This document shows positions 38,277 to 49,448 of a stretch of 64,000 bases of DNA, piece after piece. The first letter of the stretch is position 1, and each line of letters opens with the position of its first letter. The notes under the pieces are model-generated. The model was not told the DNA's origin. It was given only the letters and a program-made list of their open reading frames with translations, and did not search any database. The DNA is from Neelides folsomi (Eukaryota > Arthropoda > Collembola > Neelipleona > Neelidae): NCBI GenBank assembly GCA_034687125.1, contig JAQGBZ010000092.1:62001-126000 (forward strand). The letters run 5' to 3'. Both the position numbers and the translations under genes were made by a program.

Positions 38277-39641
38277 GACCAAAAAAAGCTGGTCTTATTG
38301 CACTAATGCAGGGTCTCAACCCAACTCATTTCATCCCGCCGAGAATATCAAATTACGTCACAGTAGCTCATTGCAGTTCAGAATGCATTCAACAATATTT
38401 ACCATCAGGTTCTACAAGAAGGAATCAATATTTTTAATGTCCTTCTTCATTCTCACGTTTTAGGTTTAATTTTTTTTTAAAAAAATGTGTAAATTATTTG
38501 CTTTATAATTTCTAAATGCTATATTATTTTTATGTTAATTTTGATTTTTAAATTCTAGGAAGGAAATTGAAAGCGAGACATTTTAGAGGGAAGGAGGAAC
38601 TTGAATGATGATAACTACGATTTTGATTTTCAGCAAAATCGACCTTTACAAAAGGAAGTGATGGTTTATCCTGGAGCTCATATGATTGTCGGTGAGTTTA
38701 ACTTTTAATTTATTTTTGTAAAATCAGATTTTATTTACTTAAGTTTGAAGTTTCCGATATTTATTTATATATTTATTTTGTTAAAATTTAAAAACATTTT
38801 TATGAAGATATACAGAATGCAATTATGATTCTTCAAATAGAGGCAATGTGACAATAGGAGGAGAAAGTTAAAAAAGGCTTAAATATTTACAATTATTATT
38901 ATTCACTATTTAGCTCAAGAAATTAGTAATTTATAAAATTTAAATTGCAATTTAGGGACAAATGAAGAAATGTGCCAAGGACTGATGTGGTATTATCCGA
39001 GGAGAAAGGATTACTTAATGATATGTATGAGTAATTATCCCAATGAGCCTTTTTTTCAAGATTTTGGCATTGAGGAAGTAGATTGGTATGAAAAGCATTA
39101 AATTTATTATTTTTCTTTATTATAAATCGATATATAAATTATAGAATTCATCCATTAATATTGATACGAAATAATGATATTTGGTGAATTTTTGATTTTT
39201 AGGGATACGAGCTTTTATAATCCTATTATTACGAAGCCAGAATACATGAAAGACAAACGTGTGAGTGAAGTTCTCAATGAAGTTGAGTGGGCTAAATGGA
39301 CTGAAAGGGAAAAACTCGATTATGGAGAAAAGCTTCGTCATTCCCCACATGAAAGCCAATGCTTTTCTGAATTTAATGTTTTAAAGATTCACCAAGAAGT
39401 GGAAAATCCACATTGGGTCAGCTATCCAGAGATAGACAAGGAATACATAAAACCAGACTTTTGTCAATATGAAGTAACGACAACAGAAAGATCAACTACG
39501 AAGAAAAACCGAGGAGATTCAACGACTGAAAAAAGCGACGAAGATTCAACAACTGATAAAAGGGAAAATTCGGCACACTTGGCGAAATCAATCCCGGCTA
39601 TTTTAATGTTTATTATTTTACCTTTAAGTAGATTTGTATAA
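38277..39641 (+). pseudogene. broken 3' half of a MOXD1/DBH-like copper monooxygenase
   Basis: Exons correspond one-to-one with the last five exons of a module of the gene at 41419-48984. Similarity includes PKKAGLIAL, TVAHCSSECIQQYLP, FNVLLHSHVLG (the CuM His-x-His), DDNYDFDFQQNRPLQKEVM, ECNYDSS, TNEEMCQGLMWYYPRRK (the CuM Met) and FGIEEV. The frame is broken between YLP and FNVLL (about 38415-38430) and again before DDNYDF, where GAATGATGA interrupts the exon (about 38603-38612). Upstream exons for the signal peptide, DOMON domain and CuH site were not found. The last exon (about 39203-39641) stays open and ends with a Ser/Thr-rich stalk and a hydrophobic GPI-type tail (SIPAILMFIILPLSRFV). 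It is most likely a decayed tandem copy; expression of the last exon cannot be excluded. Confidence 0.8.
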
Positions 39642-40285
39642 AATGTGAATTCTTCAAACAAACCCGAATAACATTGATAAATGACAGCATGGAAAAATCA
39701 ATTCTCCATTTTGATAATTTTTCTTTTGCTATTCACATTCACCTGTTTTTTTCTTATTGCAAAATTTTTAAATCAAAGTTTAATCGGCACTTTTGATAAA
39801 ATTTCCATTTAATGAATCACCGAGTCAAGTGGTGTTTGTACTTTTGATTTGAATGATTATTATGTCTGAACCCTCTGATTCATTCAGCTATTCAAAAAGT
39901 AATTGATTTAAATTATAATATTAAACATTGTTAACTTTTTTTATTTATTAGCACTTGTAGCATTGTAGGTAGCATAGGCGTGCATTGCAGCGACATATAT
40001 ACTTCAGATATTTAGATATTGAATAACTAAATACGATTAAAAATATAAATAACGATAATGCATTAATTTATATAAATAAGTTAAATTATTGTATTAGTCA
40101 TTAGTTATTTAATTGTCGATAATATGCATAAAATAATCTTAATTTCTTAATAGACATAAAATAATAATTTGATAATCTAAATCAGACCAAAAAGTGAAAC
40201 TAAAAACTTAAAATGGTCATAAAACTAATGAACCTTTATATGAATTATGAATGACTACATTCACCGTACCATCAAGTCTTGGGGT
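39642..40285. other. gene-free interval
   Basis: AT-rich 3' flank of the monooxygenase relic. No exon-like or repeated structure was recognised. Confidence 0.45.
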
Positions 40286-40864
40286 CAATAGCGTAGCGTC
40301 AAGAGGGTCGTACCTCGAACCCAATTTGCACTAGATTTAATTGACTTTGACCGAATTAATTAAAAATAATCAAGTTTTAATAAGTCTCAGATATCCGAAT
40401 TCTAATTTCGTTTTATAAAATTTTCATAAAATAAATAGTTCGATTTCAAAAATATTCTTCAGACCTAAAATTCCATATAACATTTTAACCCTTGAATATC
40501 TTAAAAAAACTTCAGAACCTCTAAATTCCTTTGAAATGTCCCGATAACTATTACAGAATAATTTTTTAAAAGAAATGCTCAAGAATTATTAAAAAAAATT
40601 TGATAAAAATTGATTAAAATGGTAAAAAAAATTTTCGGAACCTTCAGGTTTTATAGTAGGGGTTAGGGGATAGGAATTTGAAATGCGATCAAATGTTGAA
40701 AATATACCTACCTGTATATATAATACATAATACCTATGGTTTGGATAGTATTACATAATGTTAAAAATTTATCTATTTTGTGAGACCCTGTACATTTTTA
40801 CTAAAATGAGGGGCCGTACCAGGCCACCCTACTCCAGGCCAGACCATCTCACGCTACGGCTCTG
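40286..40864. mobile_element. hAT-like non-autonomous element
   Basis: A 579-bp element with ends CAATAGCGTAGCGTCAAGAG and ATCTCACGCTACGGCTCTG, an imperfect inverted repeat of about 20 bp. The flanking 8-bp duplication is CTTGGGGT (40278-40285) / CTTGTGGT (40865-40872) with one mismatch. Both subterminal regions carry GGTCGTACC / GGCCGTACC motifs. It lies between the relic and the intact monooxygenase gene. No transposase frame. Confidence 0.72.
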
Positions 40865-41325
40865 CTTGTGGTCCTAATGGATTTATTAAAACCCAATGTA
40901 GTAAAACTTCATATGCATTCATTGCCAAATCATATAAATGTTTCCTGATAATTCTTTAATACTTGAAGTTGAAGTTATCGATTAATGATACAATTAAGTG
41001 AATTAGAAATATACATCCCTTTTACCCAAAAATTAGTCATCAAGTCATCAACTTACTCAAGTGGCAGTAGTGGCATATAAAACCGTATATCTAACAAATA
41101 TATTTAACAAAATACTTTAAAATCAAAAACATCAATTTTTCATTACAAAATTAATTAGTAGAGCAAAATGAGCTTCTTATGTCTTATCATTTATCATCAT
41201 GTTTGTAATATTTATTGATAAAAATTACCCTAATGGCTCTTGTTGACTCATTCCCCAACGCGTTATTTCATAATATTTAGCAACGTCAGTGAGGAAATTT
41301 AAAGCACTTTAAGATTCAACATAAA

Positions 41326-41360
41326 TATAAATTGGGAAAAATATTCAATGTCAATCAGTG
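41326..41360 (+). promoter_or_regulatory. core promoter: TATA box plus arthropod-type initiator
   Basis: TATAAA at 41326-41331 and TCAGTG at 41355-41360. The spacing from the first T of TATA to the initiator A (41357) is 31 bp, the classical distance. The predicted start site lies 62 bp before the start codon of the double monooxygenase gene. Confidence 0.65.
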
Positions 41361-41418
41361 TAAAATAATTGTCCAAATAGGATAAGAGTAAAAAATATTA
41401 AAAGGTTTAGGTTTAAAA

Positions 41419-44400
41419 ATGAAAATTGTTTTTGCTCTTTTCTTCATCATAGCATCATGTTATGGTGAAGGAAGACAAGAAACATTGGACCCGAGAGTTG
41501 TCTTAGGATGGGAAGTGAAAGGAGAAGAAATCCATTTTGACCTCTCCATGAAAGTCAGTGGATTTAATAATTATTGGTATGGGTTTGGAGTTGCTCCTAA
41601 AGGATCCATGAGGAATGCGGATATTCTCATAATGGTCAATGAAACAAATTACCAGGTAAGAAACGCTGCTTTACTACCATTTTTATTTGCAATAATAATA
41701 ATTATTATTAAATAGGATCGACACGGTCCTGAAAATGCTGCTGGAGCATTTCCTAGCATTGATGATCATCAGGATTGGATCGTATATGAAAAAATTATTC
41801 ATGAAGATTTCACAAAGTTCACATTTTCAAGAAAACTTGAAACTTGCGACGATCAAGATTATCCAATCAAGGTAATACTTTTATATTTAGATTTAATGCA
41901 AAAAATTCGATTAGAAAGCTAACTCTAATAAATTTTAAACATTAAATTGTGAAACTTATTAAAATGTAATTTAGCAATCAGACACTATAAATGTAATTTG
42001 GGCATTCGGGGAATACAAAAATGAAGGTGGTGTGGAAGTCTTTTCAAAACATTTAAATGAAAATAGAGGAACCAAATCAATGAATCTGTTGGATAAACCA
42101 AATCCTCCAATTGACTTAGCTGAGTAATACAAAATATAAAGATATTGAATGTTATTGTATGCTATTAGTATGTTTGAAATTTGAGGCAATTTAAAAAATT
42201 AATGGTAAAAGTATTAATTTGACTTTCAATTTATAATTTTTGTAATTTTATAGATTTGAAATGTGGCCTGTTCGAGTTCGAGACAAACTTCCAGCTAAAC
42301 CCACGAGTTATTGGTGCACAATTCATAAAAAAACGTTCGCAAATAAAAGCCATCTAATTGGGGTGAATCCTCTAACTACTTTTAAACAATATATTCTTAA
42401 ACAAATTTCTTACTTTATTATACTTCGTTTTAAATAATAATGCTTTATAATACTTTATTATTTATTAGTTAAAACTTTTAAAAGTGTATAATTCTTTATT
42501 GTGAAAAAAATGTGTAAAATACGTAATTTTTAGTTTGATGCGTACATTCCGGATGAAGTGGCCCGACGTCACACTCATCATTTCGTTGTCAACAAATGCA
42601 CTCCACCGAGAGGACAAGAAATGGATTATTTTGAACAATTTTTGGATTTGCCAGGAGGAGATTGCGGTTCTGAAACCCATATGCCTTATTTTATTTATTG
42701 CCAAACTTTCATTTATGTTTGGGCCGTTGGTGGAAAAGTTTGTAAATATTATAAATAATTAAAATTATAAGTAATCAATTTAATTAACTAACATGTAATG
42801 GAATATTAGCATTAGCTTTAAATCATAAACTAAGGATTTTTTATAACAGGTAACATATTTAATATTTGCATTGGCTGATTTAGATGATGCTTCTTCCTGA
42901 AGATATGGGCCTGGCAGTAGGAGACCAAGGAGAAGATGAATATTTGGTTTTCCAAATCCATTACGATAATCCTGATATGTTACCAGGAATCGTTTATGAA
43001 ACTGGATTAGATATCTATTACACAGAGGAACTTAGGTTTGGATTTTTCGATATAGCAATATAAAAAAGATTGATATTCAAGGATATAAATAAATTATGTA
43101 TTCAATCATCTCATTAGAGAAAAGGAAGTGGGGATAATGTCTGTAATGCATGACGTGTCAATGGGTCATTTAATTGCTCCTGAAGTAAAGTCATGGACAA
43201 CGGTTGGGCATTGTGATCCAAAATGCACTCGAGAACATTTGCCAGAAACCGGAATTACAATCTTCAATGCATTCCTTCACTCACATTTGAGAGGTGTTTA
43301 TAATTTAATAAAATATTAAAATCATTTAAAAATTTATTTTATATATGTAACATATTATGAAAATACATTATTAAATTATTTCAATTGATTCCTCCTAACT
43401 TAATATACTTAATATTTTTATCGATATTTAGGCCGACAAATTAAAGTTCACCACTATCGTGGAGATGTGGAGCTCCCATGGTTGGCATATGATGACAATT
43501 ACGATTTTGATTTCCAACAAAATCGCCCACTTCCAAATGAAATTCAATTGATGCCTGGAGATCAATTGGCAGTCGGTATGAAATGATAATACTTTACATT
43601 TGTTATTATCAACAAGTAAACGAATTTAAAATATAATTCATTGTAGAATGCACTTATGACACAATAGGCAAAAAGGAAGTAACAATTGGAGGCGAAGGTA
43701 TTCTCTTTTAATAACAACAAACTTGATCAAAATGTACAATATTACCTACAATTAATATACATAAAAACCTAAATGAATTTACAACAACTTAAATGATTAA
43801 TTATTATTTATAATATTTTTATATCATTATAATATTTTTATTTTGATGCAATAGGAACTTATGAGGAAATGTGTCAAGCCCTCATTTGGTATTATCCAAA
43901 GAAAAGAGGAGATCTACATGTTTGCGGAAGCACTTTCTATCCATTTGAGAGGATTTATAGAGATAGATTTGGAATTCAGGAATTTGTGTAATTAAATAAA
44001 TATTTGATGATTTAATTAAAAAATAATCCTCATTATCAGGGCTGTGAAGTTTAGGTATGAAAATCGAGAAGATGTGTATGTAAATATGTATGAGATTTTT
44101 CGAGAATTTTAGCAGTTTATATCAATTATACATCTTTCAAGTTTTCAGTAGTAAAAGACATTCGATTTGGAGCTAGGACAGATTTATGCATAGAGAAACT
44201 CCTTTCAACATCGACAGATGTTAAAAGGAGTAACTCGATTAGGATCAGACAAATTACATTGAAAATTGACTCCAGATATTTTAGAATATTATTTCCAAAT
44301 CAGAGTTCTTTTGAAAAACTTTTATTAAATTTCTCCAATACAGCAAATCCAAAGGCAATTTAAGATAAGGATATTTATGTACTCTCGTTAGAAAGTTAGC

Positions 44401-47400
44401 TCTTGAGTTCCCGCCTTTTAGAACATCATTTAGATAACCCTAATTTAAACCTATCCCAATTAAAACTAATGTTAAACTAAATGCTGTTCTAAAAGCGGGA
44501 ACTCAAGTGCTAACTTTCAAACGAGAGTAGTTTTCAAATTTTTACATGTAGTGAGCACCTTAAGAGAGAAAAGGTAGAAATCGATCACTAATTGTTTCTT
44601 TAAAACATCAAATATTCCATAAAAATTAATATTTATTATAATTCTACTATAATTTAATTAAATAAACTATATATTGTTCCTAAAAGTTGGAAAATATATA
44701 TGAAAACATATATTTATTTAGCGAATATGTACGAATATGTATGAATATGTAAAATATGTATGAAAAACTGTGTTTTTGAGGTCTATGAGATCGTGTACAG
44801 CCAAAACCATCGCCTTCGATTTTAAGGAATAAAAAATATGTATGCACCTAAACTTCACAGCCCTGCTTATTATGAAAAAATTATATCAGATTTATATTTT
44901 TAGTTATGCCCTAAACTGAAAAGTTTAATGCTAATTTTGATTTTCAATTAAAGGGAAAATCCCGATGACTATTACAATCCAATTGTCCTTAAGCCCGAAA
45001 ACATGACCAATAAAAGATATATTGAAATTCTAAACGAACATGATTGGGCTGCTTGGACTGACCAAGACAAGAAGGATTTTGAAAATGAATTGAGATATGA
45101 ACCCCATGCTACGCAATGCTTCATCAATTACGAAAACACTGAACAAGAAAGATTTAGAAAATTCTATGGAAAGACCTATCAAGAAATCGAGGACTGGATT
45201 ACATACCCAAAAATTGAAAAGTCGTACGTGCCCCCAAATGTATGCAAAGCTGAAGAAGAAACCGGAAATCGTCAAGAAGAGGAATTGGATCCAAGAGTCA
45301 TTTTGGGTTGGGAAGTCGTTGGAAACGAAATTCGTTTTGATATTTCAATGAATGTCACTGGATTTAATAATTATTGGTATGGATTTGGAGTTTCTTCAAA
45401 GGGAACAATGAGGAATGCGGATATCATCACAATCGTTGACGTAGACAATTATCAAGTGAGGAATTTTATAATGAAAATTTAATTTACATTATATTAAAAA
45501 ATAGTTTGTTAATTTACATTTAATGAATAGGATCGACATGGTCCTATCAATTCAAATGGAGCATTCCCCAATATCGATCAACATCCAGATTGGGTTGTTA
45601 ATGAAAAAACTGTTGAAGGAGAATTCACTAAGTTCAAATTCTCACGAAAACTTGATACATGCGACGATGAAGATTACCCAATTACTGTATGTAAACAATG
45701 TTGAAAAAATTGATTACAAATTATTTAATTAACCTCTACAAAATATTAAAAGGCTTAACATTGTGATATTATCAACAATACATTTGTTATAAATTTTATT
45801 TAATTAATTTTAGGCGTCTGATACTTTAAATGTTATTTGGGCATTTGGGGAATACAAAAACGGCAACGGAGTGGAAACATTTTCGATACATTTGCCCCAA
45901 AACAAAGGAACACGATCGATGAATCTTCTTGATAAACCAAATCCTCCTATTGATTTATCGGAGTGAGTAAAATGTCATTTTTTAATTGGAATTGTTATTG
46001 TGAAATTATTCGCATTTGTACTAAATTACAAATTTTATATGAAATATATGATTAATCATTTTAGATATTATATGTGGCCAATTCGAGTGAAAGATGAAGT
46101 CCCAGCTCAAGTTACAAGTTACTATTGCACAATTCACAAAAAAACGTTTGAAGGAAAGCATCATATTATTGGGGTAAATACCCGCTTACTATTTTAATTA
46201 ATTGATACTTTGTGAATTAAAAAGTATTTCATTTTTCTTATAGTTTGATGCTTACATTCCCGATGATCTAGCAAGGCGTCACACACATCATTTCGTTGTA
46301 ACTAAATGCGTCCCACCCAGAGGAGAAGGAATGGATTATTTTGAACAATTTATTGGCCAACCTGGAGGAGATTGCAATGAACATGAACAAATGTTATACC
46401 ATGCTCATTGCAATTCATTTGTTTATGTTTGGGCCGTTGGTGGGAAAGTAAGTTGAAATATTTTTATTACTTACATTTATTATATGATAAATTTTATTAT
46501 ACATACTATAGTTGGAATTGAATTTAGTTTTTTATTCGTGTTTATTCGTGACCAACAGTTTTTATTTAAAATTTTCAGATGTTGCTACTTCCTGAAGATA
46601 TGGGACTTCCAGTTGGAGAAGATAACGCAGATGAATATTTGGTATTCCAAATTCATTATGACAATCCTACATCTACTCCTGGAATTCAATATGAAACTGG
46701 ATTAAATGTTTATTATTCTAATGTGACAAGGTTATTAATTATTGTAATTTATCCTTTATAATGGATATGGGACCTGTTGGGAAAAAACGGGGTCCTAATA
46801 TTTATTAATTTAAGTTTCTAGAAAATTATGAATTTTAATTTATTTGAACTTCAATTAAAATTATAGTTACTAGAGGAATTCATCAAATTTTTTGTAAAGT
46901 TGAATTGAACTTTTTTGAAACGCTGGATAATTTCCAACGGAATAATCTACCCAATCTGATTTGTTGAGCTGTCTTTTTGAGAAAATTATATTCGGAAGAT
47001 GTTTAATTCTTTTAACTTGGAAGAGTAAATTAAAAAAAGAATAGTGGAAATGAGAAAATGCTTAAATGTCCCTTCAAAATTATTCACAAAACATAACGGT
47101 TGATAAACTAAGATCGATATCTTATATCGTTTTAACGTTATATTAGTCAATGTAGTATTTCCCCTATTTGTTGAAATATTTGATGTATCGTTTATTTTTA
47201 CTGAAGATCAAATAAATTAAAATTCATAGTTCTCTAGAAACTTAAATTAATAAATACTAGGACCCCGTTTTTTCCCAACAGGTCCCATATGTATTCTTCC
47301 TATTGAGAATTTGTCTCAGAATGTAAAAAATTATAATTTTATAACGCATCAATTAAGATATATTGTTTTGTAGAGAGAAAGACGTGGGAATGATGGTCGT

Positions 47401-48984
47401 TAGTCATGATGTGTCAATGGGTCATTTAATTGTACCTGAAGCAGAATCTTGGACTACTTCTGGACACTGTGATTCAAAATGCAGTGAAGCGCATTTGCCA
47501 CAAGACGGAGTTACCATCTTTAACGTTTTCCTTCATTCTCATTTAAGAGGTCAAAAAATTTCGCATATTTAATAACATTTACTGTATACATAATTAAGTT
47601 ATTAAGATTTATCCCTATTTGAAATTAAAGGTAGGAAATTAAAGCTTCGTCATTTTCGTGGAGAAGCCGAACATCCCTGGATCGCACACGACGACAATTA
47701 TGATTTTAATTTCCAGCAAAATCGGCCGCTTCAAAATGAAATCAAGTTTATGCCAGGGGATCATTTGACAACTGGTATGAAAGAATTGGTCAATGACTTT
47801 TCACCTTAAAATATGATCCTAAGTGTAAGCAATTCATAATAAGTACCATATATTAAATAATTTTTAATGTTTGATTAGAATGTACTTTTGATACCATTGG
47901 AAAGAAGGAAGTAACAATTGGAGGAGAAGGTATTTAAAAATTAGAGATAAAATTTTAAATTAAATTACTACATTTTTAAATAAACTACAATACTACAACT
48001 GAAATAGTCCTCTTACTTTCCCTATCTAATCTAATCTTGACTATATTACCTACTTATATTATTTATTAAAGGCACTCATGAAGAAATGTGTCAAGCACTC
48101 ATTTGGTATTATCCAAGAAAAAGAGGAGATCTCCACGTTTGCAGCAGCACGTTTTACCCATTTGAAAAAATTTATAAAGATCGATTTTTAATTGAAGAAT
48201 TTAACTGGTAAATTGACTAATATTAACATTATTTATTATGATTAAACGAATAATTAATTTTAAATTATTTTTATGTGTATTATATTTTATGTAAATTAAA
48301 ATCAAATAATACACATAACAATTAAATATTAACATTATTCTACAAAAATATTATTTTTGGATATTATTTAATCATAATAAATAATGTTAATATTTAATTG
48401 TTATGTGTATTATTTGATTTTAATTTACATAAAATATAATACACATAAAATTAACATAAAATTAATTATTCGTGAATTTGTAATGAAAATAGATTTTATT
48501 AAATAGGACGTCACTGGACTCTTATTACAATCCTACAGTAATCTTGCCTAAAATTTGGGAAGGTATGAGATACAGCGAAGTACTGAACAAACACGATTGG
48601 GATTCTTGGACTAAAGAGAAAAAGAAGGAGTTTGAAGATCAATTGAGATATGAACCCCACGCTTCCCAATGCTACACCAACGATGACAATTCAGACCCAG
48701 AGATATTCAGGAAATTCAATGGGAAAAATGACGAAGAGATTGTTTGGGTGACATATCCGAAAATCGAGAAAGAATATGTCAAGCCAGACATTTGTGCTAT
48801 TGAAGATGGAGAGACAACGACTAACAGTGATGTTTCAACGACAAACGAAGATTCAACGACTAACAGTGATGTTTCAACGACAAACGAAGATTCAACTACT
48901 GAAAAGGGAGGGAATTTGGCTCCTGAAAAATCAATTCCTGTCGTATTAACGCTTATTCTTCTAACCTTCATTAATTTCCTTTAA
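41419..48984 (+). CDS. Double-module MOXD1/DBH-like copper monooxygenase, secreted, probably GPI-anchored
   Basis: Copper type II ascorbate-dependent monooxygenase with two complete modules in one frame, 1,255 residues in 21 exons: 41419-41655, 41716-41871, 41975-42123, 42254-42362, 42534-42737, 42884-43035, 43118-43293, 43432-43575, 43647-43697, 43855-43987, 44954-45455, 45531-45686, 45814-45962, 46065-46173, 46244-46447, 46579-46730, 47374-47549, 47631-47774, 47879-47929, 48072-48207, 48507-48984. It starts with a signal peptide (MKIVFALFFIIASCYG). Each module has a DOMON domain (LDPRVxLGWEV...NNYWYGFGV), a CuH pair HTHHFVV (His about 232-233; 823-824), CuM His-x-His in LHSHLRG (about 390/392; 981/983) and Met in EEMCQALIWYYP (about 465; 1056). 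Exon 11 joins the tail of module 1 (to about residue 600) to the start of module 2 without a stop or signal peptide. The C-terminus has a Thr/Ser-rich repeated stalk and a hydrophobic tail. Paralogous exon lengths are identical except one. Confidence 0.92.
44037..44865. mobile_element. hAT-like element in the inter-module intron
   Basis: An 829-bp element inside intron 43988-44953. Terminal inverted repeats are CAGGGCTGTGAAGTTTAGGT / ACCTAAACTTCACAGCCCTG. The 8-bp flanks CTCATTAT (44029-44036) and CTTATTAT (44866-44873) differ at one base. It contains a second MITE (44382-44527) and no transposase frame. Without it the intron would be about 130 bp, like the others. Confidence 0.88.
44382..44527. 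mobile_element. MITE nested in the hAT-like element
   Basis: A 146-bp element flanked by TA (44380-44381, 44528-44529). Inverted ends CTCTCGTTAGAAAGTTAGC / CTAACTTTCAAACGAGAG continue through GAGTTCCCGC..TTTAGAACA / TGTTCTAAAAGCGGGAACTC. It inserted after the outer element and is non-coding. Confidence 0.85.
46768..47287. mobile_element. long-TIR MITE in module-2 intron
   Basis: A 520-bp element in intron 46731-47373, flanked by TA on both sides. Ends TGGGACCTGTTGGGAAAAAA / TTTTTTCCCAACAGGTCCCA; the complementary arms run about 90 bp (to AATTTTAATTTATTTGA). The equivalent intron of module 1 is only 82 bp. Non-coding. Confidence 0.87.
48269..48450. repeat. perfect 70-bp inverted repeat in the last intron of the monooxygenase gene
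   Basis: Arms 48269-48338 and 48381-48450 are exact reverse complements by my base-by-base comparison, with a 42-base spacer. Outside, CGAATAATTAATTTT (about 48247) pairs again with AAAATTAATTATTCG (about 48459). A second overlapping pair (about 48222-48246 with 48368-48392) allows an alternative fold. The intron transcript could form a long hairpin. No target duplication was found. Confidence 0.85.
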
Positions 48985-49448
48985 AGTTTACGTAAACTAA
49001 ATTGAACCCTAGTAAATAAATTCAATTTCTTGAAATGTAAAAATGTATTTTTTCATTAATTTTTAATAATCTATAACATTATAAAATCGATTCCTTTTTA
49101 ATGTTTAGACATTTTTAAAATCCATGGAAACAAAAAATGAACAAAGTGGAAACAAAAAATACTGCCGTGTCCTAATCCTTATAGATTTAGTACACTCAAA
49201 AAATTCGAAAATTGTACGGGTTATTACATCGTTTATAATAGAATTTTAAAATCTTTTAAATGAAACTTGATATTCAACTTTCGTAGATGATTCGTTAAAA
49301 AAGTTTTCTTTATTCATTTCATAATATGATAACAGTTTAAAGATTCCTAAATGCTAATACGCATCAACTAACTATATTTCCAATTAGCTAATTAACTAAA
49401 ATTACCTAAGTTTATATTAAAAATTCTTAACAATAATTACAGAAAATT
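48985..49448. other. intergenic between convergent genes
   Basis: AT-rich 3' flanks of the monooxygenase and family member D. The phrase GGAAACAAAAAAT is repeated twice (about 49129 and 49150). No gene. Confidence 0.5.

Noticed and set aside
42113-42123. Stop after module 1 exon 3 suggesting a truncated protein
   Set aside because: TAA arises only by reading into the intron; GAGTAAT is a donor, and the same junction exists in module 2.
43981-43993. TAA after GIQEFV as the end of module 1
   Set aside because: GTGTAATT is better read as a donor in phase 2, the same phase as the corresponding donor of module 2. The downstream exon then continues VENPDDYYNPIV in frame.
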